From Alphaproteobacteria bacterium (GTDB lineage: Bacteria > Pseudomonadota > Alphaproteobacteria > UBA8366 > Aestuariispiraceae), in contig JASJDC010000004.1 of NCBI GenBank assembly GCA_030065235.1, forward strand, positions 1 through 64,000: a stretch of DNA of 64,000 bases, in the 5' to 3' direction. This document shows, in pieces, positions 1-9,794 of the stretch. The position numbers were made by a program, and so were the translations under genes. The notes below the pieces were generated by a model, which was given only the letters and a program-made list of their open reading frames with translations, had not been told where the DNA came from and did no database searches. Every line of letters begins with the position of its first letter. The first letter of the stretch is position 1.

Positions 1-130
1 CAAGATCGTCCGACCCAAGACCCAACGACCCGCTCGCCGACACCGGACCCGTCTCAAGCCCCGTCTCCGACGCCGTCCCCGCTTCCGAAGGCTCCACGCT
101 CGCCGCAACACCCGCCAGCGGCGCGTCATC
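1..130. repeat. Exact 130-bp direct repeat, copy A, within adhesin gene
   Basis: Bases 1-130 are identical to 1375-1504. The offset is 1374 bases, exactly 458 codons, so both copies are read in the same frame of the minus-strand adhesin. Identity stops at 130/1504. The left limit is the window edge, so the repeat may extend further. Confidence 0.97.
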
Positions 131-3100
131 CACAATGTCGATCGAGAAGGACGCCGTCTGTTCGCTGCCATCTAAGTCCGTCGCCAGAAGCTGGAACGGT
201 ATGGCCGAGATCACGCTCGACTCCGCTTCCGGCCCATGGTCCAGCGGCCCCTGCAATGTCGCTTGATAGCTGAAGCCGGTCTCCGCGTCCCCGATCAGGC
301 TCAGCGTCAGAATATCCGCATCCCCCGCCGAGCCCGTCAGCGTCAGACCGTCCTCCGACAGGCTGAAGCTCAGCGCCGCGCCGCCGGATGTCAGCGCCTT
401 CGCATACAGGCCCGTCGGATCGTCCCCGGGCGCACTCCCGTTCGGATCTACAAACACAAGCGGCGCATCCGGCGCCGGACCGTCCGGACCGAACGACACC
501 GCGATCGGCGCCGTCGCCAGCGCCACAGCCGCATCGCCCTCGCCGGACCCCGACGCCAGCGCGCTCTCGCTCAGCGTCAGGCTCTCATCCCCCGGCGCAA
601 ACCCGACCGTCGGCGCCCCGCTGTCGCTCACCGACAGCGTCAGAACCGCCGTCGACGCATCCCCGTCCGCATCCTCGATCGTGTAGGACACCGTCTGCGC
701 CACCGGACCCGCGCTCTGATCCAACCCGGCCGCCGGCGTGAAGTTGAAGCCGCCATCCGCCCCGATCGTCAGAGAGCCCACGCCGATATCGATCGGGTCG
801 CCGACCGTCCCAACGACCTCATCGCCGCCGGTCAGCGGCGTGAAGCTGAAGCCCGTCACCACAGACCCGCTCGACGGCGCCCCATCCGCCCCGAACGCGT
901 CGTTGCTCAGAAGATCGCCCGCCACCACAGCGCCGCCTTCCACCGCAGACGCCGCATCGTCCAAAGCCGTGGGCCCGTCATCGGCGATCGCGACTTGGAA
1001 GCTCTGGCTGACCGTCACCGCGTCGAGACCCGGGATCGGGTCGCCGTCGGCGTCCAGCGCCGCCGCCTGCGTCGTCTCGCTCGGAACGCCCGTCGCCGTG
1101 AAGCCGAGGTCCAGCGAATCCGTCTCCGGCGCGTGGTCGAGCGGGCCTTCGAGCGTGAACGTATAGCTCGACCCGTCCGCCGACAGCGCCACCGTGAAGA
1201 CCGGATCGCCCGCCGCCGTCGCTGTCAGCCGGCCCGGGACCGAGGCGTCATAACTCACCGGAACGCCCTGCGAGGTCAGGCCCGCCGGGCCCGACAGCGT
1301 GAAGACCAGTTCGTCATAGCCGAGACTTGTCGGCGCATCCGCGCCCGGACCGTCCGCGCCATAGACCAGCGTCACAAGATCGTCCGACCCAAGACCCAAC
1401 GACCCGCTCGCCGACACCGGACCCGTCTCAAGCCCCGTCTCCGACGCCGTCCCCGCTTCCGAAGGCTCCACGCTCGCCGCAACACCCGCCAGCGGCGCGT
1501 CATCGTTCACAGAGACGGCGAAATCAGCGACAGCGGACACGCCAACCGCATCGGTGACTTGCAGTTGTAGCGGCAGGTCTAGGGTGTCTTCGCCCTCGCC
1601 TGACGGATGATCGAGCGGACCCTGCAAGGAGAACGTGTAGGTGTAGCCGGTCTCTGGGTCGCCCGTGAGCGCGACGATGAAGACCTCGGCGCCGTCCTCA
1701 CTGGCCGCCGTGATCGTGCGCCCGTCAGCCAGCGCGGCGGTCACGAGAGCGCCGCCGGATTTCAGGCCTAAGGCGTTCAGCGCAGCAACCGTTTCGCCGG
1801 TGAAAACCACCGGGTCCATAGCAGCGGGTCCGGCAAGGCCGAAATCGACCGCAATCGGCTGCGATAGATCCGGTCCGCCCGGCGCGCCATCAGAGCCGGA
1901 CTCGAGATCATCTTCATCGACCGATCCGCCGACGGCGCCGATTTCAATCAGGGCGGGTCCTTCGAACGCGACCTTTTCAAAGTTCTGTATTGAGAGCCCC
2001 AGGGCCGGGAAAACGCCCGCTGCGCCAGCCTCCGTCGTTGCATCGCCATTGCCGGCGACAAAGTCACGGATCGCGAACAACTCGGCGCGGATGGCCGGAT
2101 CGGCGGCGTCGGCGCTCGAGTAGCGAATGACCAGCGTGTCGGCGCCCAGGCCGCCGTCATACAACTCCCCGTCCCCGCCTTCGCCGACGGTGAAGACCGC
2201 GCGATCATCGCCGGCTTCGCCAAAGACCTGATCGACGCCCGCGCCGCCATCCAAAATATCGTCGCCGACCGCCGGCGCGACGGCGGGATCAATGAACAAC
2301 GTGTCGATCACAAGCGAGTCGTCAGTGGTCGGGCCTGCGTCGTAATCAATGCTCTGCGCAACGACCTTGAGTTCGAACGGGTCGGCATTCGCGGGAAATG
2401 TGAGGCTGAACGCACCAAGCGAGGCGACAGGGACCGCCGCCACTCCGCCGTTAACCTCGAGCGGCGCGTCGAGCGCGTCGGTCAGGATCGCGTCCGACGG
2501 TATTCCGACGAGCGTCACATTCAGGCTTTCAGAGCCGTCCAGATCGACAAGCGCCGCGTCAATTGTCAGCGGAATGGTCACCGTGCCGCTATACCGGTCC
2601 CCGTACAGAACATCATCGCCGGCGCCGCCGAGAAGCGTATCATCGCCGGCCCCGCCTTCCAGCGTGTCGGCGCTCGCGTCGCCCACAAGCGTATCGTTCT
2701 CGCCGCTATCGTTGGAGACGGCGGGTCCGGCGCTCGTCTCCAGTGTGGGACTGTCGGCGACGGCCTGAATGACCACATCTCCGACCCCGTTGGAGTCTAT
2801 GATCACGCCGGTCGCTGTATTCTCGATATGCGCGGCGGCGGTCAGACCTTCGATATCGCGGCCGCTATGTTCCAGCGCCTGAATCTGAAGCCCGTCCAAC
2901 TGCGCCGGCGTCAGGGTGATCGATCCGGACGCGGTGTCCAACACCGCGCCGTCGCCGGCGAGCAGGGTCGCGTCCGACGGGATATTCGCGATCGTCACGC
3001 TATTCAGGGTCAGCAACGGGTGCTCGGTGTAAGAAACGTCGATCAGAAGATCGATCGCCTCGTCCTCCAGGCCCGATCCGCCGATCGTCACGACCGCGTT

Positions 3101-6100
3101 CGGATCGGGATCGGCGCCAATCACAATGCTTTGGGTCGCCGTGGAGAAATCGCCGTCCGCGTCCTGGATCGTATAGGTGAAATCCTGCTGAACCGACGCG
3201 ACGGCGAGCCCATCGCCCGCGTCAAACCGCCAGGTTCCATCGGCGTTCACCGTCAAGTCGCCGAAGGGCGTGGGTGTCGGCTCTCCGATAACGCCAGGCG
3301 TCTGGTCGCCGTCGCCGCCGGTATCGGTAAAGGTGAAGCCGGTGATCCGTCCGGCGCCCGCGTCATCGGCGCTCAGCGTATCGTTCGCCAGCAGATTCGT
3401 CGCGCCGTTCTCGGATCCGATCGTCGCGCCTTCCTCGATGATCTGCATCGGCTCATCGACCGCCTGGGGCATGTCATCGACGACGGAGACGGTGAAGTCG
3501 GCGACGGATTCGGATCCGTCTTGCGCTTGCGCCTGCACCGCGAAGGAAAACGCCAGCGAGTCCGCGGCGTTCACTGCCGGATGGTCAAGCGTATCCAACA
3601 AGGCGAACGTATATTGATAACCGCCCGCGCCATCGGGGCCGACCGCAACCGTGAAGATCGTCTCTTCCGCGGGCCCGCCGGCGTCCGCGACCGCCGTGAT
3701 CGTCGTCCCATCAGCATCGAGCGTCGCCGACACCGGCCGGCCGCCGGATGACAGGCCCAAACCGTTCAGCGCATCCACACTGTCTTGCGTGAACACGATC
3801 GGGTTGAGCGCCGCCGGTCCGGCGTCGCCGAAATCAACAATGATCGGTCGCGTGAAGGTTGCGCTGTCGCCGCTGTCCGGCGCGGAAAGCGAGGCCTCGT
3901 CAACCGCGCCGCCATCGACGGAAAGATCCGGCTCGGACTCAAGGCCTAAGTCCGGAATCACCGGGCCGGGATCAATAGTGATCGGCTGCGTCACCGTGGT
4001 TGCGGAGTCGCCGTCGGCGTCTGTGAGCGTATAGCTGAAATCGTCCGACGCCGGACCCGCGTCGGCGGGCGGCAACGAGGCGAGAGTCGACGTGTAGGTC
4101 CACGCGCCGCCTTCATCCACGGTCAGTTCGCCGTAGCGCGTCTGGACCGGGAAGTCGATCGTCTCAAGCGCTGCGTTCGAGACCGCGACGCCGTCCTGAC
4201 CCGTGTAGCTGATCGCCGTAATCCGGCCGCCGTCGGCGCCAAGCGCGTCGTTCGCCAAGAGGTTCGGCGCGCCGTCGCTGGAGCCAACCGAAAGGGCGCC
4301 CTCCGTGATGAACTGGACGTCCTCATCCATGGCTGTCGGGACATCGTCGGTCACGGTCACAGTGAAGCTACGCTCGAAAAAAGTGTTGGTGAACGCGGCT
4401 GGATCGAGGTCAGAATCCTGAGCGCCGGCGATTGACGCCGCCTTGGCCGCGCCTTTCAGCTCGAAAGTCAGGGGGAGCGTGTTCTCACCAGAGCCCTGCG
4501 GATGGTCGAGCGGCCCTAGCAAGGTGAAATCATAGGTCCCGTTATCGTTCAGCACGACTTCGAAGACGGGGTCGCCCTCGGCGCTCGCCCGCAGAAGACC
4601 CGGCGTTGCATTGTCGAAGGCCAGGGGTTTCCCGTTCGATGTCAGATCGGCGGGCCCCGTGATGGTGAAATCCAGATCGCCATAGCGCAACGCGCTCGGC
4701 GCGCCCGGCGCCGCATCATCGGCGCCGTAATCGATCTCGATCAGGTCTTCGCCCATCAGGTTCAGATCGCCGGTGGCGGTCGTTGACGACGCGTCGGGAC
4801 CGGACCCGTGCGGCAGCGTCTCCTCGTCCACCGTGACGCTGTCCGCTGTCAAGGGCGGCAAGAACGCGGTCACCATCGGGATGGCGTCGGTGACGGAGAC
4901 GGTGAAGTCCGCGCTGGCGGTGTCGCCGTTGCTGTCCGTCACTTGCACGGTCAACGGCAGATCGGTGAAGACATTCTCACCCGCTCCCGGCGCGTGCTCG
5001 ACGGCGCGGAATAGTTTGGCCCTGTAGGAGTAGTCTTCGAGCGTGTCGCCCTGGAGGATTTCAACGCTCGCCACCGGCTCGGGGCCGGCGGACGCCGTAA
5101 CGGTGAGCCCGTCGTCGCTACGCGTGTAGATGACGAGTTTACCGTCGATCATCCGCTCGGCCGCGTTCAGCGCGTCGACAGACTCCTCGGTGATCTTGAT
5201 AGGACTGGTTTCGGCGGGACCGGTCCCAAAGTCGATAAAAAAGTCGCCGGTTTCAGTCGGAAGCGGCGGAATGGCGTCGATCGCGAGATCGTCCTTGTCC
5301 GCGAAATCGTCCTCGTCGAGGAAAACGCTAATGTCGTCGATCGACAGAACCGGCGCAGGGATGCCGCCGACCGGCGGCGGACCGATCGGTATCCCGCCCA
5401 CTGGCGGGGGACCCGGCTGCGACCCGCCGCCGCCGGTCTCGTCACCGCCCGACCCGCCGCCGCCAGTCTGGTCGCCGCCCGACACGCCTCCGCCGGTCTG
5501 GTCGCCGTCCGACGCATCCTCGCCCGAAGTCTCGTCGTCCGATGTATCGCCGGTCCCCGTCTCCTGATCCGACGTATCGTCGGTCGCGATGTCATTATTT
5601 TGAGACGTGTCACCATCGGACGCGTTGGACGCGCGCGCATCATTCTCCCGACCGTCATCGTCAGAGTTCAACTGCGTCTGACGGGTTTCGCCCAATCGCG
5701 TTTCGAACAGCCGAGCGACAGCTTCTTCACGGCCGATACTCGGGATAGGCGCGAGATTTTGTCCCTCGCCTGCCGGTTCTCTAGCGGACTGACCAGGAGT
5801 ATCGGCCGCCGCAACGCCGGCCAGTTCGACTAAATCACGCGAGGAGACCGCGTCTCCCAAGGGGACGCTAAACGCCGGCGGGTCTTCGCCGAGGGCGGTC
5901 CCGACCAGGCTGTCGAAAACGATCTGGGCGCCATCGGGGAAGACGAATATGACGCTGCCGTCGGTTTGCAGGACCTCGACCTCGTCCAACGAAAATCCGA
6001 GATCGACGGTCTGGCCCGGCGCCACGTCGTACCGAACCGACTCGCCTGGGCCGGGCCTGGGCGTCTCAAGCGCGGTCCCGTCAAAGGCGGAACTCAGTTC

Positions 6101-6469
6101 GGCGCGTTCGGAGATTGGGGTGGTCGCAAGCGCTTCCCGGAACGGGCTCAACCGTTCGACGGATTGCAGCAGCAAAGGCGGGTCTTCGCTGTAATCGGAT
6201 CCGGTAGGGGCGACGATTTCGATCGCGCCGCCTTCGTCGAACAGGAGCGTGACCTTGCCGGCCGTCTTCACGACGACGGTGGCGTCGATATCAAAGGCGG
6301 TTCGGATGGCTTCATCCGGCGCGACCTGAAAGGTCAGGATCTCGCCGGCTTCGGGGGCCGGAATATCGACGGCGCTCTCTGCGAGCCAATGATCCTCCGA
6401 AATATAATCGAAGGACTCGTCGGCGCCGTTGTTGTATCCCGCCTGATCGACTGACCCTTCAACGGCCAT
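1..6469 (-). CDS. Giant repetitive type I secretion (RTX/T1SS-143 type) adhesin, 3' end outside window
   Basis: Open without a stop from an ATG at 6469 (AGGA about nine bases upstream) to the left edge, so at least 2156 residues are visible and the C-terminus is missing. Reading order: two related beta-rich modules (about residues 20-100 and 138-205) that resemble each other, an Asp/Gly/Pro-rich linker (about 275-375, with GGGGSGGDETGGGG-type runs), then at least six modules of the T1SS-143/DUF5801 kind marked by PLDHP/PLDHAP-type motifs, alternating with Ig-like VCBS modules marked by NLLANDALGADG. RTX calcium-binding nonapeptides (GGAGDDTLLGGAGDD) occur around residues 1256-1290, with a second group around 1400-1435. 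Large proteins of this build are exported by type I systems and act as surface adhesins or biofilm proteins; that role is inference. No ABC or membrane-fusion component is in the window. It lies downstream of a TolC-family gene on the same strand. Residues 1-130 and 1375-1504 of the window are an exact repeat within it. Confidence 0.9.
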   Translation of the reverse strand, partial: MAVEGSVDQAGYNNGADESFDYISEDHWLAESAVDIPAPEAGEILTFQVAPDEAIRTAFDIDATVVVKTAGKVTLLFDEGGAIEIVAPTGSDYSEDPPLLLQSVERLSPFREALATTPISERAELSSAFDGTALETPRPGPGESVRYDVAPGQTVDLGFSLDEVEVLQTDGSVIFVFPDGAQIVFDSLVGTALGEDPPAFSVPLGDAVSSRDLVELAGVAAADTPGQSAREPAGEGQNLAPIPSIGREEAVARLFETRLGETRQTQLNSDDDGRENDARASNASDGDTSQNNDIATDDTSDQETGTGDTSDDETSGEDASDGDQTGGGVSGGDQTGGGGSGGDETGGGGSQPGPPPVGGIPIGPPPVGGIPAPVLSIDDISVFLDEDDFADKDDLAIDAIPPLPTETGDFFIDFGTGPAETSPIKITEESVDALNAAERMIDGKLVIYTRSDDGLTVTASAGPEPVASVEILQGDTLEDYSYRAKLFRAVEHAPGAGENVFTDLPLTVQVTDSNGDTASADFTVSVTDAIPMVTAFLPPLTADSVTVDEETLPHGSGPDASSTTATGDLNLMGEDLIEIDYGADDAAPGAPSALRYGDLDFTITGPADLTSNGKPLAFDNATPGLLRASAEGDPVFEVVLNDNGTYDFTLLGPLDHPQGSGENTLPLTFELKGAAKAASIAGAQDSDLDPAAFTNTFFERSFTVTVTDDVPTAMDEDVQFITEGALSVGSSDGAPNLLANDALGADGGRITAISYTGQDGVAVSNAALETIDFPVQTRYGELTVDEGGAWTYTSTLASLPPADAGPASDDFSYTLTDADGDSATTVTQPITIDPGPVIPDLGLESEPDLSVDGGAVDEASLSAPDSGDSATFTRPIIVDFGDAGPAALNPIVFTQDSVDALNGLGLSSGGRPVSATLDADGTTITAVADAGGPAEETIFTVAVGPDGAGGYQYTFALLDTLDHPAVNAADSLAFSFAVQAQAQDGSESVADFTVSVVDDMPQAVDEPMQIIEEGATIGSENGATNLLANDTLSADDAGAGRITGFTFTDTGGDGDQTPGVIGEPTPTPFGDLTVNADGTWRFDAGDGLAVASVQQDFTYTIQDADGDFSTATQSIVIGADPDPNAVVTIGGSGLEDEAIDLLIDVSYTEHPLLTLNSVTIANIPSDATLLAGDGAVLDTASGSITLTPAQLDGLQIQALEHSGRDIEGLTAAAHIENTATGVIIDSNGVGDVVIQAVADSPTLETSAGPAVSNDSGENDTLVGDASADTLEGGAGDDTLLGGAGDDVLYGDRYSGTVTIPLTIDAALVDLDGSESLNVTLVGIPSDAILTDALDAPLEVNGGVAAVPVASLGAFSLTFPANADPFELKVVAQSIDYDAGPTTDDSLVIDTLFIDPAVAPAVGDDILDGGAGVDQVFGEAGDDRAVFTVGEGGDGELYDGGLGADTLVIRYSSADAADPAIRAELFAIRDFVAGNGDATTEAGAAGVFPALGLSIQNFEKVAFEGPALIEIGAVGGSVDEDDLESGSDGAPGGPDLSQPIAVDFGLAGPAAMDPVVFTGETVAALNALGLKSGGALVTAALADGRTITAASEDGAEVFIVALTGDPETGYTYTFSLQGPLDHPSGEGEDTLDLPLQLQVTDAVGVSAVADFAVSVNDDAPLAGVAASVEPSEAGTASETGLETGPVSASGSLGLGSDDLVTLVYGADGPGADAPTSLGYDELVFTLSGPAGLTSQGVPVSYDASVPGRLTATAAGDPVFTVALSADGSSYTFTLEGPLDHAPETDSLDLGFTATGVPSETTQAAALDADGDPIPGLDAVTVSQSFQVAIADDGPTALDDAASAVEGGAVVAGDLLSNDAFGADGAPSSGSVVTGFSFTPLTGGDEVVGTVGDPIDIGVGSLTIGADGGFNFTPAAGLDQSAGPVAQTVSYTIEDADGDASTAVLTLSVSDSGAPTVGFAPGDESLTLSESALASGSGEGDAAVALATAPIAVSFGPDGPAPDAPLVFVDPNGSAPGDDPTGLYAKALTSGGAALSFSLSEDGLTLTGSAGDADILTLSLIGDAETGFSYQATLQGPLDHGPEAESSVISAIPFQLLATDLDGSEQTASFSIDIVDDAPLAGVAASVEPSEAGTASETGLETGPVSASGSLGLGSDDL
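1375..1504. repeat. Exact 130-bp direct repeat, copy B, within adhesin gene
   Basis: Second copy of the sequence at 1-130. It encodes the start of a module reading DDAPLAGVAASVEPSEAG. Exact identity at DNA level, unlike the diverged modules around it, points to recent duplication or gene conversion of a 458-residue unit. Confidence 0.97.
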
Positions 6470-6683
6470 GATCAAACATCCTTTTCAGACCCGCCTTCGC
6501 GCTGCTGACGCGGCGCCCCTTTGCCGCCAGCGTTGCGCCGGTCGCTCTTACATGCTCCGTCCGTTCCCAAGGGACGGGCGCTCTTGCCTGTTTCCGAGCA
6601 TTACATGTCGGCCACAGGCCGACGCCGCTCAATCAAGCGGCCGGGATATGCGGCGCCGTGCCTCCATCGTGAATAGTTTTCTT

Positions 6684-6717
6684 CTATAATTTTAATAGTA
6701 TTTACTTAAAATTATAG
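6684..6717. promoter_or_regulatory. AT-rich perfect inverted repeat upstream of the adhesin gene
   Basis: CTATAATTTTAA (6684-6695) and its exact reverse complement TTAAAATTATAG (6706-6717) are separated by ten bases. It lies about 215-250 bases upstream of the adhesin start, in an AT-rich island (about 6668-6735) in otherwise GC-rich DNA. It could be an operator or a site for an AT-binding silencer such as a MucR/Ros or H-NS-like protein; the binding protein is inference. The remaining bases of the 375-bp gap (6470-6844) show no credible gene. Confidence 0.6.
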
Positions 6718-6844
6718 ATAAATTGCTGTCAATCAGCGCTATGTGGATTGGTTTTCCATCGGACTCGCCGAACGCCAAGAGCCACCGCAACAGTCTGAAA
6801 AGCCGGACACGCCGCGATCAGGCTGGGCGGTCGCGTGCAAAGGC

Positions 6845-9487
6845 CTATTCCGCGCTGGTGTAGCGCGGATAGGCGTTGGCCTCCCAGTAAGGCGGGTAGA
6901 TGTCGATTCTCAACGCATCGTCTCCCGCCTCTGGTTTGGACTCGTCGGCGGCGGGTCGGTCGGCCCGCGTCTCCGAGACCTCTGAAGCGGCGCTCGGCGC
7001 CTCAGCATCTCCCGTCGACTCCGGCGTCGCGAGACCGGCGGCCCAGGGCAAGGTCGATAGGGTCGACGATGCCGGCGGCAGATTGGAATCCGCCGACGCG
7101 GCAACGGCGTTTCCGCCCCAGACCAGATCGCCGAACTGGTTCGGGTCGCCGCGAACGCCGCTGTCGCCAGAATCCAAACGCGCGTCAGGATCATCCGCCG
7201 CGCCTTGCTCGAAAATACGATCCTGCAGAGGCAATCCGTTCGGCGCATCGGGGATGACCGGCGACAGCGAGTCGCGCGCCGGATCGCCGGCCTTAATCTC
7301 CGGCGATATCGGATCGACCGCGATCGGAAAGTCGCTCTGCCGAGGCGGCGAACCGGTCGCCGACATGGGCGATTCCAGCGCACGATCGGCAGAGTCCGGT
7401 GTTAAATCCGCCGCGGGGCGCGGTTCCGCAGGTTCTTCAAGCGGCGTGCTTGGAGGGGCCGGGTCCGCCGCTTGCGCTGGCGACTCGGTCGGGGCCAGGT
7501 CCAACAAGGCGTTCGGATCGGCCAAAGCGCGCGGATCAAGGGCGCCCGCCTCAACAGCCCCCGGATCAGCCGCGCCAGGGCCAACCGACGATGGCGCCGT
7601 TTCTTGGGCAGGCGGTTCTGACGCCGGGGCCGCGATGGGATCCAGCAAAGCGTTTGGATTGAGGACAGCCTCGCCTTCGCTTAGCGGAGCGGCCGGTTCA
7701 CCCGGGTCGACTGTGGGGGCCGGCGCCGGATCGGCCAGCGCTTCCGGCGGCAAAACCGCGCCTGGATCGAGCGGCGCGTTCGGAGTCAGGAGTTCGCCGG
7801 GCGGCGTGAGCGGGGTCGGATCGAGAGACGGCGCCGGATCGGTGATGGCGGCTCCCACGCCATCGCCGGACCGGGGATCGGGCGGCGCCAGGAACGGCGC
7901 GGGTTCCGCGTCCGTCAGCGCCGCGACGGGCGGCCCGACCTGTTCGCGCCGCCGCACATCGAGCGCGCGCAGTTCCTGATCCACCTCCGCCGGCGTGATC
8001 GGGTCCAGAGCAAACTGTGATTCCGGCAATGTCGGCACGTCCAGGGTCGCGAGCAGCACGCCCGCGCTGGCCAGAATGCGATAGACGGAGAAGCTTTCTT
8101 CGAACTCGGCGCTGATCAACGCCCCGCGCGACACGAAAAGCTCGGTCTCCGAATCAAGCAGTTCCAAAAGGCTGCGGCCGCCGAGGTCGAACTGCTGACG
8201 GTAGGTTCGGCGCACCGTATCATTCGCCTCGACCTCGACCTGCAGCACGGCGACCCGGTCGCGAGCGCTGTCCACCGCGTTCCAAGCCAGCCGCATCTCT
8301 TCCTCGGTCAGCCTTATGGCGCGGTTCAGCCGCTGCCTTGCCTCGCCGATCCGGGCCAGGAATTCTTTCCGCGCATATTTGTCCTGAAATCCGCGGAACA
8401 AGTTGTAGTTCAGCATCAGCATCGCCGAGCCTTCATAGTCCGCGCCCAGCGTACCGTCCTGCGCCTCGTCGTAATTCGCCGAGATTTCGAGATCGAGCGT
8501 CGGATAGAAAGGCGTCTTCGTGCCCTCATACTCGGCGCGGCTGGCGTCGAGATCCGCCCGCAGCACCGACACGGTCGGGTTGTTCTCCAGCGACAGATCG
8601 ATCGCTTCCTGAAGACCGGGCGGCAGGGCCCAAGCGGGCGCGACAGGGCGGCTCAGGCCGGTCGGCCCCTCGCCGACGATCCGCGTGTAGGTCGCATCCG
8701 CGTCCCGCAACCGGGCCTGCGCCTCCGTCAGGGTCGCTTCCGCCGAGGCCAGACGCGATTGCGCCTGCTGAATGTCCGCCACCGTCGCCGCGCCGCCCGC
8801 CGCTTTGGCCTCGACCAGAGCGGCGATCTGCACATGAATCTCGACATTCTCTTCCGCCAGCGCGGTCAATTCGCGCTGGCGCAGCGCCTCCAGATAGGCC
8901 TCCACCGCATCGAGCGCGATTGTTTCGGAGGATTCCCGCACCCGCCGCGACGCCGAGATCAGACGCGCCTGTTGCCGTTCGACCTCCTTTTGCGTTTCGA
9001 ACCCGTCGAACAGCGGCTGGGTCATCGTGAGGTTTGAGGTGAAAGCGCCGAGGATGACCGTATCGCTGTCGCCGGGCCCCTGCTCACGGTTTCTGGTCGC
9101 GCGTGTGTTTGTGACATCGGCGCCATAGCCGGCGTTGAAATCGACCGTTGGCCAATACCCGCCGCGCGCCTGATCCAACTCGGCGGAGACCGCGCGCTGG
9201 TTCTCGACGACAATGCCGATATCGGGGTTCGTCTGAAGCGCGGCGCGCACCGCATCGGTGACATCGGCCGCGTCGGCGACCGGCGAGGCCAGGGCGGCGA
9301 CGAACAGCGCCAATGCGGAAACCGTTAAACGCACTGAGCGAGACGGGACGCAGGGCGCATGGTTCGGCGGGGCCGCTTGCAGGACCGCCCCCGGCGCCCA
9401 CGCCTTCTCTCCTCGGCCAAACCGTTCGATCGGGTCCATTCTCTGCGCCCGCCGCTTATTTGATAGACACGGAACTCTCATCTCCAA
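6845..9487 (-). CDS. TolC-family type I secretion outer membrane protein with long Pro/Ala/Asp-rich C-terminal extension
   Basis: An outer membrane channel of the TolC family that would form the exit duct of a type I secretion or efflux system. The body (about residues 75-510) has the two-fold repeated coiled-coil and strand pattern of the family, including the motifs MTQPLFDGFET and LMLNYNLFRGF and the terminal region GVLLATLDV. A normal TolC-like protein ends near there (about 450-500 residues). This one continues about 340 further residues rich in P, A, D and L, with recurring LDPxALLDP-like units, to a total of 880. A signal peptide is clear only from about residue 52 (LTVSALALFVAALASPVADA), so the longest start (9487) gives an odd N-region. 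A GTG at 9334, which starts right at the signal peptide, is an alternative, though neither has a strong ribosome site. The gene is upstream of, and parallel to, the giant adhesin at 6469, its likely substrate. Confidence 0.9.
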   Translation of the reverse strand: MEMRVPCLSNKRRAQRMDPIERFGRGEKAWAPGAVLQAAPPNHAPCVPSRSVRLTVSALALFVAALASPVADAADVTDAVRAALQTNPDIGIVVENQRAVSAELDQARGGYWPTVDFNAGYGADVTNTRATRNREQGPGDSDTVILGAFTSNLTMTQPLFDGFETQKEVERQQARLISASRRVRESSETIALDAVEAYLEALRQRELTALAEENVEIHVQIAALVEAKAAGGAATVADIQQAQSRLASAEATLTEAQARLRDADATYTRIVGEGPTGLSRPVAPAWALPPGLQEAIDLSLENNPTVSVLRADLDASRAEYEGTKTPFYPTLDLEISANYDEAQDGTLGADYEGSAMLMLNYNLFRGFQDKYARKEFLARIGEARQRLNRAIRLTEEEMRLAWNAVDSARDRVAVLQVEVEANDTVRRTYRQQFDLGGRSLLELLDSETELFVSRGALISAEFEESFSVYRILASAGVLLATLDVPTLPESQFALDPITPAEVDQELRALDVRRREQVGPPVAALTDAEPAPFLAPPDPRSGDGVGAAITDPAPSLDPTPLTPPGELLTPNAPLDPGAVLPPEALADPAPAPTVDPGEPAAPLSEGEAVLNPNALLDPIAAPASEPPAQETAPSSVGPGAADPGAVEAGALDPRALADPNALLDLAPTESPAQAADPAPPSTPLEEPAEPRPAADLTPDSADRALESPMSATGSPPRQSDFPIAVDPISPEIKAGDPARDSLSPVIPDAPNGLPLQDRIFEQGAADDPDARLDSGDSGVRGDPNQFGDLVWGGNAVAASADSNLPPASSTLSTLPWAAGLATPESTGDAEAPSAASEVSETRADRPAADESKPEAGDDALRIDIYPPYWEANAYPRYTSAE

Positions 9488-9794
9488 ATAAAATGCAGCA
9501 ATATTCGGGCCATTTACTTGGTGCTATACTGTATTGCCTGTTTGATCGACTGCGGTTGACGCGCTATCGCCAATCGGGCGGCGGAAAGGATCGGGCGCGC
9601 GCCGTCGCGCCGCTGCGCTTGCCAGCGCTGAATCGAACGCCTATCGTTTTGATTCTAAATAACGAATGAAGAGAGGCGCGCGGCCCTGCCGGGCATGCGC
9701 GCAGGAACAGGGCGTATTAGTCAGAGCCGGGGACGCCGCGGGGGAGACGGGGTCCGAATATGGAAGGCTCGCAGGGTCTGGGGGATACCGGTTC

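Noticed and set aside
236-1570. Long plus-strand frames opposite the adhesin (also 2828-3751 and others)
   Set aside because: Arg/Pro-rich translations with no family motif, lying antisense to a well-supported modular protein; typical of GC-rich DNA.
6468-6689. Small frame between the TolC and adhesin genes
   Set aside because: No ribosome site or recognised motif, and it covers the AT-rich regulatory region.
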